From assembly GCF_000381905.1 (NCBI RefSeq), contig NZ_KB907254.1, positions 142,917 to 206,916 of the forward strand: a DNA stretch of 64,000 nt, read 5' to 3'. This document shows positions 56,407 through 64,000 of this stretch, one piece after another. The notes under the pieces are model-generated. The model was not told where the DNA came from and did no database searches. It worked only from the letters and a program-made list of their open reading frames with translations. Both the position numbers and the translations under genes were made by a program. The stretch comes from Paenibacillus fonticola DSM 21315 (GTDB lineage Bacteria; Bacillota; Bacilli; Paenibacillales; Paenibacillaceae). Every line of letters begins with the position of its first letter. Position 1 is the first letter of the stretch.

Positions 56407-57171
56407 TTGAAGAAAAAAATAAGTGCATTGATGTTGTTGAGTTTGTTGAGTGTCGTATTGCTTTCGGGATGCACTTCAGATCAGCCAGCATCGGTTGCGC
56501 TAAGATCAGACGAGTCTCCCAATAAACTGGTAGCAAACCAGCCGGCACAGGAGACTGATGCCAAGCGGATTGGGGCTTCCGAGGATAATAAGGTAGAACT
56601 CTATGCCATTAAAGAGTCGAAAAATGGAATTGAAGGGGCAACGCTCGCTGTAAATGGGCAGCAAAAAGACTTTGATTGGGAAATCCCGGATATGGGAACT
56701 CAACCCCAGGTATTCTATACTGACCTTACCGGGGATGGTCAGGAAGAAGCCGTAATTATTATCCAGACTGGCCGAGGGACAGGCTTAGATATGTATGATA
56801 TTCATGTAATCAATGCCGAGGATTTATCCGAGATTAGCATACAAAGTTATGAGGATATTGTTGCCGAACAGATTGAATCAAATGTCGCTAAAAATGGTGA
56901 TGATACGTTAGCGATTTCAGTTAAAACGCAAGGAAAAGAATATAACTTTAATTATGGGTTTGATCCCGCGCCAGATTACCATCAAGATCGCCTTTATTTC
57001 GGCGGTGTAGTTGTTTATTCATTGGAGAATCAAAAAATAAAATTAAACCTCCCTGGATCTGTTGGAGTATCCCCCCATTATGTGAGTGATTTCAATGTCA
57101 CCTATAAATTCGATCGTGCTGGAAATCAGTTCATTGTGGATCAAATTGAATTTGAACCTGTTGAAATTTAA
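56407..57171 (+). CDS. Uncharacterised lipoprotein
   Basis: A 254-residue lipoprotein (lipobox LSGC) with a low-complexity tether. The middle contains FYTDLTGDGQEEAVIII, a calcium-binding-like FG-GAP/EF-loop pattern common in secreted beta-propeller fragments. I cannot assign a function. The start is TTG with GGGGGC upstream. Its stop overlaps by four bases the stop of the convergent lipoprotein gene. Confidence 0.8.
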   Translation: MKKKISALMLLSLLSVVLLSGCTSDQPASVALRSDESPNKLVANQPAQETDAKRIGASEDNKVELYAIKESKNGIEGATLAVNGQQKDFDWEIPDMGTQPQVFYTDLTGDGQEEAVIIIQTGRGTGLDMYDIHVINAEDLSEISIQSYEDIVAEQIESNVAKNGDDTLAISVKTQGKEYNFNYGFDPAPDYHQDRLYFGGVVVYSLENQKIKLNLPGSVGVSPHYVSDFNVTYKFDRAGNQFIVDQIEFEPVEI

Positions 57172-57920
57172 GAAACAGACTGGCTGAATTTATTCAAATC
57201 GCCTAAATACCGTTCCAATTCATCCAACGACTGGACGGCAAACGAAACATGAATAGACGTATCCGTATGAGGAATTTGTGGAATTTGAAACTCCAACACA
57301 GTTTCTCGCTCTAACTGGGTTACAGTAACTTGAGCAGCGGCTATCCCTTTCTTTTTTAAAAAAGCAATGATACCTTTAAAAAAATCGTCCTTGGGCATTT
57401 GTCCTTCCACGCTCAACGCTTGATAAACTTTTAAATCGCCTTCTCGAAACTCGACGATATCTTGATTTATCATCGTAGTATATTCATTAATGACCTTACG
57501 ATCCGGCTTGATCCTGTCATTGCCATTCATCAGCCGTGCTGCAATTTCGGAATCGCTCCATTCTGGCTCTTGATCCTTACTGCAGGAGTACATGAAATAA
57601 AAGTCATGAGCCGTCCCGACACCCGTAAGCTTATTCGAAATTCCATATTCATCTGATCGATGCAGCTCAAACCTCACATCTTCTGAGGGGGCTGCTTCTT
57701 TATTAAAGACCATTGTAATCGGCCCCAATTCAGGAGTGTATGCAGGCAAAATATATGGTGTCTCCTTCAATAAGGATTGAACTTGCTGTTCCCAATCCCG
57801 ATACGCTTGCAGCGATTGGCTGCCCCCTGCTTCTTTAGGAGAGCTGCAAGCCACAGCAAGCATAACAAACCAAAGAGCCAAGCTTAATTTCCATGTAGCT
57901 TTAATATCCATCACCTTCAT
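57168..57920 (-). CDS. Uncharacterised lipoprotein
   Basis: A 250-residue lipoprotein with lipobox AVAC after a normal signal peptide. Not recognised. It contains one Cys in the mature region (FMYSCSKDQ) and ends in a helix-rich tail. The ATG at 57920 has only a poor ribosome binding site; an ATG at 57911 is an alternative. It converges on, and overlaps by four bases, the lipoprotein gene on the other strand. Confidence 0.75.
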   Translation of the reverse strand: MKVMDIKATWKLSLALWFVMLAVACSSPKEAGGSQSLQAYRDWEQQVQSLLKETPYILPAYTPELGPITMVFNKEAAPSEDVRFELHRSDEYGISNKLTGVGTAHDFYFMYSCSKDQEPEWSDSEIAARLMNGNDRIKPDRKVINEYTTMINQDIVEFREGDLKVYQALSVEGQMPKDDFFKGIIAFLKKKGIAAAQVTVTQLERETVLEFQIPQIPHTDTSIHVSFAVQSLDELERYLGDLNKFSQSVS

Positions 57921-57969
57921 TTTTAAGTATCTATTTCCAATTATATTATATCTGCAATTACATAGAAAG

Positions 57970-57998
57970 AAGCACAGAGTAGAATTTACTCTGTGCTT
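57970..57998. terminator. Perfect hairpin terminator
   Basis: AAGCACAGAGTA-GAAT-T-ACTCTGTGCTT downstream of the lysozyme-like gene and upstream of the lipoprotein gene on the same strand. Confidence 0.7.
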
Positions 57999-58011
57999 GG
58001 ATGATACATGA

Positions 58012-58683
58012 TCAAGCCTCTCTACCCATCAGTTTGCGATAAGTGGTACTGAAGGTGACCGATGGCAAATCACTGCTGTACCATGGGGAAGTTCCACACC
58101 AAGACTTCGCATGATTCATCAAATTATAGGCATTTTGCCCATAACAGGTGAACGAGGTCCGGGTAGCGCGTTTTGTAGCGGTTCCACCATTTTCAGCAGT
58201 AAACGGATAGAAGTAAACAGCTTCGTCTGTCCCGCATTTGAGACTTCCATTCCAGTTCGTCGCAGAATCTTTGATTAGTCGCTCGTCACCGTATATATCA
58301 CTCGTCCCATCCAGCATATAAAGCAAGTTGGAAATAAACTCCGCAAATACCTGAATGGCGAGCTTCCCTGCGCCGTCTTCTGTAGTGACCAGCTTGCCTT
58401 TGCCTCGAAAGTCATCTAACGTATAGCTCGTTTTTTTGGCTTTATTATAGGTGTCCAACATGTCTTTCCCGATTTGATACAGGCCGTAATAACTTGAACC
58501 AGCGGTTACACTTCCTCCCGTCTCAATACTGATCACGGAGAGCAAAAATCCCGGGTTGACACCGAATTTCTTTCCATAGGTATTTGCATGAGCGCGCCAT
58601 TTTTGGATTGCACTATTACGAATATCATGCAAGTCGCGCCCCTCAGCGTTACACGGTGGACAAATTTCAATTTTAACTGCCAT
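58012..58683 (-). CDS. Lysozyme-like protein without signal peptide
   Basis: A 223-residue protein with a transglycosylase/lysozyme-like core: FGVNPGFLLSVISIETGG supplies the likely catalytic Glu and YYGLYQIGKDMLDTYN the second conserved stretch (compare the SLT pattern ES...G.mQ). There is no signal peptide. The N-terminus has a CPPC pair (EICPPCNAEG) and three further Cys lie in the C-terminal half. It may be a released or phage-tail-derived wall enzyme, or a spore or toxin-type cargo; the export route is unknown. Confidence 0.65.
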   Translation of the reverse strand: MAVKIEICPPCNAEGRDLHDIRNSAIQKWRAHANTYGKKFGVNPGFLLSVISIETGGSVTAGSSYYGLYQIGKDMLDTYNKAKKTSYTLDDFRGKGKLVTTEDGAGKLAIQVFAEFISNLLYMLDGTSDIYGDERLIKDSATNWNGSLKCGTDEAVYFYPFTAENGGTATKRATRTSFTCYGQNAYNLMNHAKSWCGTSPWYSSDLPSVTFSTTYRKLMGREA

Positions 58684-58892
58684 GTTTATCTTCCTCTCTT
58701 TATATAATGATTAAGCACGGCTTGGGATAACGAGCAACCTATTGCAGTATCCCTCCACAATAGAGTCCCTCGAAGCTGTTATCCATATTATAGTATATAG
58801 CGTTACGATACGCAATATAAAAATACATCATTTCAAAATATTTTTTTTATGTTATAAGATGGAAGCATGATGAAAAAAAGTGTGGTGACGCC

Positions 58893-59627
58893 ATGTTTAA
58901 AATTATGCTGATCGAAGACGATGCCAGCCTGTTCGGCGAAATCCGGGAACGGCTGCAGCAATGGAGCTATGACGTATATGGAATCGAGGATTTCAGCAGC
59001 GTAATGCAGGAGTTCGCTGCCGTTAAGCCCGATCTCGTCATTATTGATATCCAGCTGCCGAAGTTCGACGGCTTCCATTGGTGCCGGATGATTCGCGCCC
59101 ATTCCCATGTGCCGATCATCTTCCTGTCGTCGCGTGACCACCCGACGGATATGGTCATGTCCATGCAGCTGGGGGCGGATGATTTCATACAGAAGCCTTT
59201 TCATTTCGAGGTGCTTGTGGCGAAGATCCAGGCCACGCTGCGCCGCGTCTACGATTACAATACCGAGGCGGGCTCGCTGCGTACCTGGTGCGGAGCGACG
59301 GTCGATTATGAGCAGAACACAGTGACCAATGCCACAGGTACCGTCGAGCTGACCAAAAATGAAATTTACATCTTAAAGCTGCTCATCGAGCAGAAAAACA
59401 AGATCGTCACCCGGGAGGAGCTGATCAAGAGCCTCTGGGACGACGAGCGCTTCATCAGCGACAATACGCTGACGGTTAACGTGAATCGGCTGCGCAAGAA
59501 GCTGGACGAGCTTGATTTAGGCCGTATGATCGAAACGAAGGTCGGGCAAGGCTACATCGCAATCCAAGGGGAGACGACGACCGGGCAAGACTACAGAGCT
59601 ACCCAGGAAGGTGAAGGCCGTGATTAG
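58893..59627 (+). CDS. BceR-like response regulator, OmpR family
   Basis: A 244-residue regulator: receiver domain (IMLIEDDASLFGEI, phospho-acceptor in VIIDIQLPKFDG, FIQKPFHFE) and a winged-helix output domain (ELTKNEIYILKLLIEQKNK, NTLTVNVNRLRKKLDEL). It belongs to the BceR type linked to peptide-antibiotic resistance transporters. The next gene overlaps it by eight bases. It probably activates the transporter operon downstream by binding the TGACA-N4-TGTCA palindrome. Confidence 0.94.
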   Translation: MFKIMLIEDDASLFGEIRERLQQWSYDVYGIEDFSSVMQEFAAVKPDLVIIDIQLPKFDGFHWCRMIRAHSHVPIIFLSSRDHPTDMVMSMQLGADDFIQKPFHFEVLVAKIQATLRRVYDYNTEAGSLRTWCGATVDYEQNTVTNATGTVELTKNEIYILKLLIEQKNKIVTREELIKSLWDDERFISDNTLTVNVNRLRKKLDELDLGRMIETKVGQGYIAIQGETTTGQDYRATQEGEGRD

Positions 59628-60624
59628 AAAATTTCTGATCGAACGCCGCAGCTGGATTGTGCTCGTCATCGTCCTGCAGCTGCTTACCTTGTCTGTGGCC
59701 TACCTGGATGCGGAGATCCCGCTGGATTCACTGCTCTACATCGTATTTCTATCGACAATGATCTTCGTTATTTTCCTGGTCGTCCGTTATCAGCAAGAGA
59801 CCCGCTTCTATAAAAATCTGGAGCAATGGGAGCCGCATCTCGACGTCACCGGTTTAGCGGAAGGGCGCCGCCCTTTTGAGACGGCCACCCGCACCCTGCT
59901 CCTGCAGCAGACGGAGCGGCTCAGGCAGGAGGCAGCGTTTAACCGCACGGCTCTGGAAGAGGAGAAAGATTACCTCTTGTCTTGGATTCATGAGGTGAAG
60001 ACGCCGCTGAGCGCCATGCACCTCATGCTGGAGCGGCTGGAGGAAGAGCCCCTGAAAACGCAGCTGACCTACGAATGGCTGCGCATTCATCTGCTGCTCG
60101 ATCAGCAGCTGCACCAGAAGCGGATGCCGTCCATGGAAAATGATCTGTATGTCGAGGAAATCGACTTGAAAGCTCTGCTCTTCGCAGAAATTCGCACACT
60201 GCGGTCGTGGTGCATGCAGAAGGGCATCGGCTTTGACGTGGATTTAGAGGTGACTCGGATACTCAGCGATGCCAAATGGCTCGCCTTCATTGTCCGCCAG
60301 CTGCTGACCAATGCCGTGAAGTACAGCGAAGACGGAGACATTTCCGTAACAAGCCGCACCCGTGGCAACCTTACTTTGCTGGAAGTGCAGGATCACGGGC
60401 GCGGGATTGATCCGCGCGATCTCTCCCGCATTTTCGATAAGGGCTTCACTTCCACGACCAAGCATCATGAGGATAAAGCGACGGGGATGGGACTATACTT
60501 AGCCAATAAGGCTGCCCAAGCGCTCCATATTCGCATCGAGGCTGAGTCCAGGCCGGGAGTCGGTACGACGATGAGGCTTACCTTCCCGCAGCGGAATGCG
60601 TTCGTGCAAATTCAAGGCGAGTAG
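59620..60624 (+). CDS. BceS-like intramembrane-sensing histidine kinase
   Basis: A 334-residue kinase with two membrane spans joined by a very short extracellular loop (about residues 12-55), so it cannot sense the antibiotic itself and relies on the transporter. His box: LLSWIHEVKTPLSAMHLML; ATP site: LLTNAVKYSEDG, DHGRGID, ATGMGLYLANKAA. GTG 59620 is chosen (GGAAGGTG upstream); an upstream GTG at 59611 is possible. Translational overlap with the regulator gene. Confidence 0.93.
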   Translation: MIRKFLIERRSWIVLVIVLQLLTLSVAYLDAEIPLDSLLYIVFLSTMIFVIFLVVRYQQETRFYKNLEQWEPHLDVTGLAEGRRPFETATRTLLLQQTERLRQEAAFNRTALEEEKDYLLSWIHEVKTPLSAMHLMLERLEEEPLKTQLTYEWLRIHLLLDQQLHQKRMPSMENDLYVEEIDLKALLFAEIRTLRSWCMQKGIGFDVDLEVTRILSDAKWLAFIVRQLLTNAVKYSEDGDISVTSRTRGNLTLLEVQDHGRGIDPRDLSRIFDKGFTSTTKHHEDKATGMGLYLANKAAQALHIRIEAESRPGVGTTMRLTFPQRNAFVQIQGE

Positions 60625-60627
60625 CAC

Positions 60628-60655
60628 AGGCATGTGACAGCATTGTCACATGCCT
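60628..60655. promoter_or_regulatory. Perfect 12-bp-arm palindrome, probable BceR operator
   Basis: AGGCATGTGACA-GCAT-TGTCACATGCCT. The core TGACA-N4-TGTCA is close to the TNACA-N4-TGTAA inverted repeat reported for BceR-type regulators. It lies about 75 bp upstream of the transporter promoter start. As RNA it could also act as terminator for the kinase gene. Confidence 0.65.
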
Positions 60656-60679
60656 TGTTCATTTGTTCGGCGAAACGAA

Positions 60680-60708
60680 GGAACGAGGCTGGCGGCCTCT
60701 TTTATAAT
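60680..60708 (+). promoter_or_regulatory. Promoter of the BceAB-type transporter
   Basis: A TATAAT -10 (60703-60708) has no good -35 (GGAACG), as expected for a promoter that needs an activator. Confidence 0.55.
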
Positions 60709-60738
60709 GGAGCTACCGAATAATAGGAGTGTGGAGAA

Positions 60739-61500
60739 ATGGCGATATTGGAAGCTACGAAAATCCATAAAAGCTACGGCAATAAATTTAATAAACAAGA
60801 AGTACTAAAAGGGATCGATCTGACGATCGAGCATGGGGAATTCGTGAGCATTATGGGAGCGTCGGGCTCCGGGAAAACAACGCTGCTAAACGTCCTCTCT
60901 TCGATCGATCAGGTGAGCGGCGGCATCGTACTCATTGAAGGCCAGGAAATGACGGGCATGAAGGAGAAAGAGCTGGCGGAGTTTCGCAAGCGGCATTTGG
61001 GGTTTATTTTTCAGGAATATAACTTGCTGGACTCGCTCACGGTGAAGGAGAACATCCTGCTGCCGTTGTCCATTTCCAATTTCTCCAAGAAAGAGGCAGA
61101 CCGGAAATTCCAAGCCGTCGCAACTGAGCTGGGCATTTATGAGCTGAAGGATAAATATCCGAACGAAATTTCCGGCGGACAGAAGCAGCGCACCTCGGCA
61201 GCGCGGGCGTTCATTCACGAGCCGAGCATTATTTTTGCGGATGAGCCAACGGGGGCGCTGGATTCCAAGTCCGCTTCCGATTTGCTGAACAAGCTGAGCG
61301 AGCTGAACGAGAAACGGCAAGCAACGATTGTCATGGTGACACATGATCCCGTTGCTGCGAGCTACTGCAGCCGGGTGATTTTTATCAAGGATGGACAGGT
61401 TTATACGCAGTTAAATAAAGGGGAAGTGACGAGACAGATTTTCTTCAAGGACATTATGAAGACGCAAGGGGTACTAGGAGGGGTGCAGGTTGAGCATTAA
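60739..61500 (+). CDS. BceA-like ABC transporter ATP-binding protein
   Basis: A 253-residue ATPase of the MacB/BceA class: Walker [11 protein letters not shown]-loop [11 protein letters not shown], signature [16 protein letters not shown] (with Thr-Ser where Val-Ala is common) and Walker [15 protein letters not shown]. It drives the BceB-like permease, which detects and removes cell-wall-active peptides such as bacitracin from their lipid targets. Its gene overlaps the permease gene by 11 bases. Confidence 0.95.
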   Translation: MAILEATKIHKSYGNKFNKQEVLKGIDLTIEHGEFVSIMGASGSGKTTLLNVLSSIDQVSGGIVLIEGQEMTGMKEKELAEFRKRHLGFIFQEYNLLDSLTVKENILLPLSISNFSKKEADRKFQAVATELGIYELKDKYPNEISGGQKQRTSAARAFIHEPSIIFADEPTGALDSKSASDLLNKLSELNEKRQATIVMVTHDPVAASYCSRVIFIKDGQVYTQLNKGEVTRQIFFKDIMKTQGVLGGVQVEH

Positions 61501-63433
61501 TTACATCATTCTCCGCAACCTTAAGAAGAACGCCAAAAACTACTACCTGTACGTCTTCGCCCTGATCTTCAGCGTTGCGCTGTATTTCGCTTTTGTTACG
61601 CTGCAGTACGACCCAGCCATGGACGAAGTCAAGGGAAGCATCAAGGGTGGGGCTGCAGTTGGCGCTGGATCAATTCTGTTAATTGTCATTGTGTCGATCT
61701 TCCTGCTGTACGCCAATAATCTATTCATCAAACGGCGCAGCAAAGAAATCGGCTTATTTCAATTGATCGGGCTGACCAAGAGCCGAATATTCCGTATTCT
61801 GACGACAGAGAACTTCATACTGTATTTCGGTTCGCTGTTGATTGGCATGTTCGTCGGTTTTTCTTTTTCTAAGCTGATTCTCATGATCCTTTTTAAAATC
61901 ACAGGGGTAGACTCCGGGGCGGCGTTAAGGTTCTCTGTTCAAGCCTTCATTCAAACCGTCATCGTATTCTTGGCGATTTACCTGCTGATCATGCTGATGA
62001 ACTATACGTTCATAATGCGGCAAAGCATCCTCTCGCTTTTTAGAGCGCTATCCTCGACCGAGGAGAAGGTGAAGAAGGTGTCCGTGTGGGAGATGATTCT
62101 AGGCATCTTCGGCTTAGCGTTGATCGCGCTCGGTTATTACATTTCAACGAGGCTGTTCAGCGGGGATTTCGTTAATATGAGCGAGCTTTTCCTGGCGATG
62201 GTGGGCATCCTCGGCTCGGTCATTTTGGGTACGTACCTGTTCTATAAGGGATCGGTACGGTTCATCTTCTACCTGATTCGCAGGCAAAAAGGGGGCTATT
62301 TGAACATTAACGAAGTTCTGTCGCTCTCCTCCATCATGTTCCGTATGAAGTCCAACGCGCTGCTGCTTACCATCATTACGACGGTATCCGCACTAGCCAT
62401 CGGCCTGTTGTCGCTCAGCTACATTTCCTATTATTCCGCCGAGCAGTCGGGGAAGGACAATGTGCCTAATGACTTCGCATTTATCGTTCAAGCTGATGCC
62501 GATAAGTTCAAAGAGGCTTTGACCTCTGATGGTATTCCGTTTCAGGAGACATCCATTGATGTACTTCAAGTCAAAGGGGATTTCGCCCAGGTGATGGATA
62601 CTCACCTTAACAATAACGATCCCGGAGTCAATACCATTATTCTGAGTGTCATTAGCGAAACAGCGGTCGATCAGCTTGATTTATCGGAGGAGGAGACTCT
62701 CCTGACGGGGTATAACGATCTGATGCAGAACTTTTTCACGATTCAACATAGCGGAGAGATCCATCTGATTGGTCAACATGAGAGCGTTCCACAGCAAATT
62801 CAGGGCTTGGGGGATGAGTTCCTTGTATCAAGTTATTTCACCCGCGGCCTTCCAATTGCTATTGTAGACCAGGCGGTGTTCGAACGTTTAAGACAGGATA
62901 TCGACCCGGAAATTCAAGGGAACTACCCCACCTATATCGGGATCGATATTACCGATGCAGATAAACTGAAAGAGGCTAACGTTGTTTTTGACGAACTTGG
63001 GTTAGCCAACAGTCGCACCAATGACTCACAGCTGGCCACCATACACAGCCATCAGAAAACGATGGGAGTAATCATGTTCGTGGTCGGCTTCCTGGGACTC
63101 ACCTTCCTGATAACCTCCGGCTGCATTCTGTATTTCAAGCAGATGGATGAAAGCGAGGAGGAGAAGCCAAATTATACGATACTCCGGAAGCTCGGCTTCA
63201 CCCAAGGCGATTTGTTAAGAGGAATTCAAGCGAAGCAATTGTTCAATTTCGGCATCCCGCTCATTGCGGGGCTATCTCATAGTTATTTTGCCGTAAAGTC
63301 CGGCTGGTTCCTGTTCGGCACCGAGCTATGGACGCCCATGATCCTGGTTATGCTGTTATATACAGCGCTCTACTCGATCTTCGCGTTTCTCTCAGTGCTG
63401 TATTACAAACGTGTGATTCGGGAGGCATTATAA
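61490..63433 (+). CDS. BceB-like FtsX-type permease
   Basis: A 647-residue permease with the ten-span BceB layout: one N-terminal span, spans 2-4, spans 5-7, a large extracellular loop of about 200 residues (roughly 320-515) that defines ligand range, and three last spans. FtsX-type motif [19 protein letters not shown] follows span 2. Start TTG with AGGAGGGG upstream. It forms a complex with BceS and reports transport flux to it. The substrate peptide is not predictable. Confidence 0.94.
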   Translation: MSINYIILRNLKKNAKNYYLYVFALIFSVALYFAFVTLQYDPAMDEVKGSIKGGAAVGAGSILLIVIVSIFLLYANNLFIKRRSKEIGLFQLIGLTKSRIFRILTTENFILYFGSLLIGMFVGFSFSKLILMILFKITGVDSGAALRFSVQAFIQTVIVFLAIYLLIMLMNYTFIMRQSILSLFRALSSTEEKVKKVSVWEMILGIFGLALIALGYYISTRLFSGDFVNMSELFLAMVGILGSVILGTYLFYKGSVRFIFYLIRRQKGGYLNINEVLSLSSIMFRMKSNALLLTIITTVSALAIGLLSLSYISYYSAEQSGKDNVPNDFAFIVQADADKFKEALTSDGIPFQETSIDVLQVKGDFAQVMDTHLNNNDPGVNTIILSVISETAVDQLDLSEEETLLTGYNDLMQNFFTIQHSGEIHLIGQHESVPQQIQGLGDEFLVSSYFTRGLPIAIVDQAVFERLRQDIDPEIQGNYPTYIGIDITDADKLKEANVVFDELGLANSRTNDSQLATIHSHQKTMGVIMFVVGFLGLTFLITSGCILYFKQMDESEEEKPNYTILRKLGFTQGDLLRGIQAKQLFNFGIPLIAGLSHSYFAVKSGWFLFGTELWTPMILVMLLYTALYSIFAFLSVLYYKRVIREAL

Positions 63434-63440
63434 GGGGGCA

Positions 63441-63545
63441 GGGTATGGGGTTTCAACCGCTGTTGGAGTCATGTTCCCTTGAATTTATTGATGAGGCAGT
63501 AACATGACTTCAAAGGAGGCGGCCGTAAACTTTGCATCCCATACC
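63441..63545. other. Nested hairpin region, possible structured RNA or element end
   Basis: Three nested stems: GGTATGGG/CCCATACC (outer, 63442-63449 with 63538-63545), CCGC/GCGG (63457-63460 with 63519-63522), and GGAGTCATGTT/AACATGACTTC (inner, 63465-63475 with 63501-63511). No coding frame is credible. No T-run follows. Confidence 0.5.
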
Positions 63546-63564
63546 ATGACCTGGTAGAATCATG

Positions 63565-63660
63565 ACCACCCGTTGGGCGGGTGGTTTGCTGTTGGGGTAT
63601 AACACCCTGTTGCCAAACTGCGTCTAAAGACGCTAGCCTGATCACAAATCTGTTCAGGCT
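63565..63660. other. Series of small hairpins
   Basis: ACCACCCG/CGGGTGGT (63565-63585), GGGGT-ATAAC-ACCC, GCGTC-TAAA-GACGC, and AGCCTGA/TCAGGCT (ending 63660) follow each other closely. It could be the end of an IS200/IS605-like element or a guide-type RNA, but I could not identify it. Confidence 0.4.
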
Positions 63661-63684
63661 CAGTGTTATTTGTCACTTTCACTT

Positions 63685-63699
63685 ACCAGTTACACTGGT
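63685..63699 (+). terminator. Small hairpin with T-rich tail
   Basis: ACCAGT-TAC-ACTGGT followed by TTATTTCTTTC. Confidence 0.45.
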
Positions 63700-63750
63700 T
63701 TATTTCTTTCTTGATCGAAAATGTGACTCAGAACGTGAACGAATTTTTTA

Positions 63751-63933
63751 TAACGAAGCTGATGATCGCTATCTGTGTAAAAATAACCCTCCTCAAAATG
63801 TAACGAAGCTGGGTAACGTTATTTCAGTCTTTACTGCTCCAAACAGAGGATAAACGGCAAAATAGAGTGTCTGAGATTCGTTAGATTTAAAAACATCGCA
63901 AATATGTGCAAATAGCGTGGATGAGATTCGTTG
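63751..63933. repeat. Mirrored array of four 24-bp repeats
   Basis: Two plus-strand copies (TAACGAAGCTGATGATCG.. at 63751-63774; TAACGAAGCTGGGTAACG.. at 63801-63824) face two minus-strand copies (at 63860-63883 and 63910-63933, reading ..GAGATTCGTTA). Spacing is exactly 50 bp within each pair. The DNA from here to the window end (64000) holds no credible gene. Confidence 0.75.
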
Positions 63934-64000
63934 CTATGAACGTTTTTGTCAAACCCTCTATTTTTTCTGCCTGAGCACGTGGCGCGAGAGCAAAAATGCG

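Noticed and set aside
63581..63853. A 90-codon plus-strand frame at the right end
   Set aside because: It runs through hairpins and through the 24-bp repeats, and has no ribosome binding site or recognisable protein pattern.
63751..63933. CRISPR array
   Set aside because: Only four repeats, in two opposite orientations, imperfect, and without cas genes nearby.

Overview
The window looks like chromosomal DNA of a Paenibacillus-type Firmicute. GC content is moderate, Shine-Dalgarno sequences are strong (AGGAGG), and GTG and TTG starts are common. Families typical of that genus are present: an SLH surface protein, YesM/YesN two-component systems beside CUT1 sugar transporters, an aldouronate/xylan-type cluster with an intracellular GH10 xylanase, copper-amine-oxidase-N stalk proteins and a Bce-type antibiotic-sensing module. 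No rRNA, tRNA, CRISPR array or prophage was recognised.

Layout. 1-5.5 kb: 3' part of an SLH protein, an alpha/beta hydrolase with an attenuator-like leader, an ASCH protein, a phosphopantetheinyl transferase, and a lactonase-like metallo-hydrolase plus MarR pair under an operator-loaded promoter. 5.6-15.6 kb: an M28 peptidase, then a purine salvage block (NCS2 base permease, NupNOPQ-like nucleoside ABC importer, Crp/Fnr regulator, purine nucleoside phosphorylase). 15.7-25.4 kb: a beta-lactamase-fold serine hydrolase, a stalk-domain protein, a ferredoxin-NADP reductase sharing one Fur box with a divergent siderophore importer, an NDP-sugar-epimerase-like SDR, and an AT-rich, apparently imported glutamate racemase. 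25.5-35.5 kb: a xylo-oligosaccharide locus (YesN, YesM, YesN, LplA-LplB-YtcP-like importer, GH10 xylanase). 35.8-39.5 kb: a polysaccharide deacetylase and a flavinylated lipoprotein reductase behind a MerR-type 19-bp-spacer promoter with its MerR gene. 39.7-52.8 kb: a galactoside locus (CUT1 importer, YesN/YesM pair, GH2 beta-galactosidase, galactonate dehydratase, KDPG/KDPGal aldolase, KDG kinase, divergent GntR). 53-58.7 kb: a methyltransferase, an SRPBCC protein, an NlpC/P60 endopeptidase, unknown membrane protein and lipoproteins, and a lysozyme-like protein. 58.9-63.4 kb: a BceRS-BceAB module. 63.4-64 kb: strongly structured non-coding DNA.

How the genes work together. The locus at 25.5-35.5 kb should import xylan-derived oligosaccharides and cut them inside the cell. 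The locus at 39.7-52.8 kb should import galactosides, hydrolyse them and route galactonate through KDGal and KDPGal (De Ley-Doudoroff type). Its promoters share a 21-bp-period direct repeat that is a good candidate for the YesN-type regulator site. The iron genes share one Fur-controlled divergent promoter region.

Most unusual signals: (1) a mirrored array of four 24-bp repeats, with 50-bp spacing in each arm, at the right end, next to a nested-hairpin region of unknown identity; (2) the TTGTTTGA-N13-TTGTTTGA operator family; (3) two genes with perfect ribosome binding sites but apparently AUA or AUU starts; (4) three GntR operators in near-helical phase; (5) a MerR-type promoter on a flavinylated extracellular reductase. 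None was checked by computation; all come from reading the sequence.
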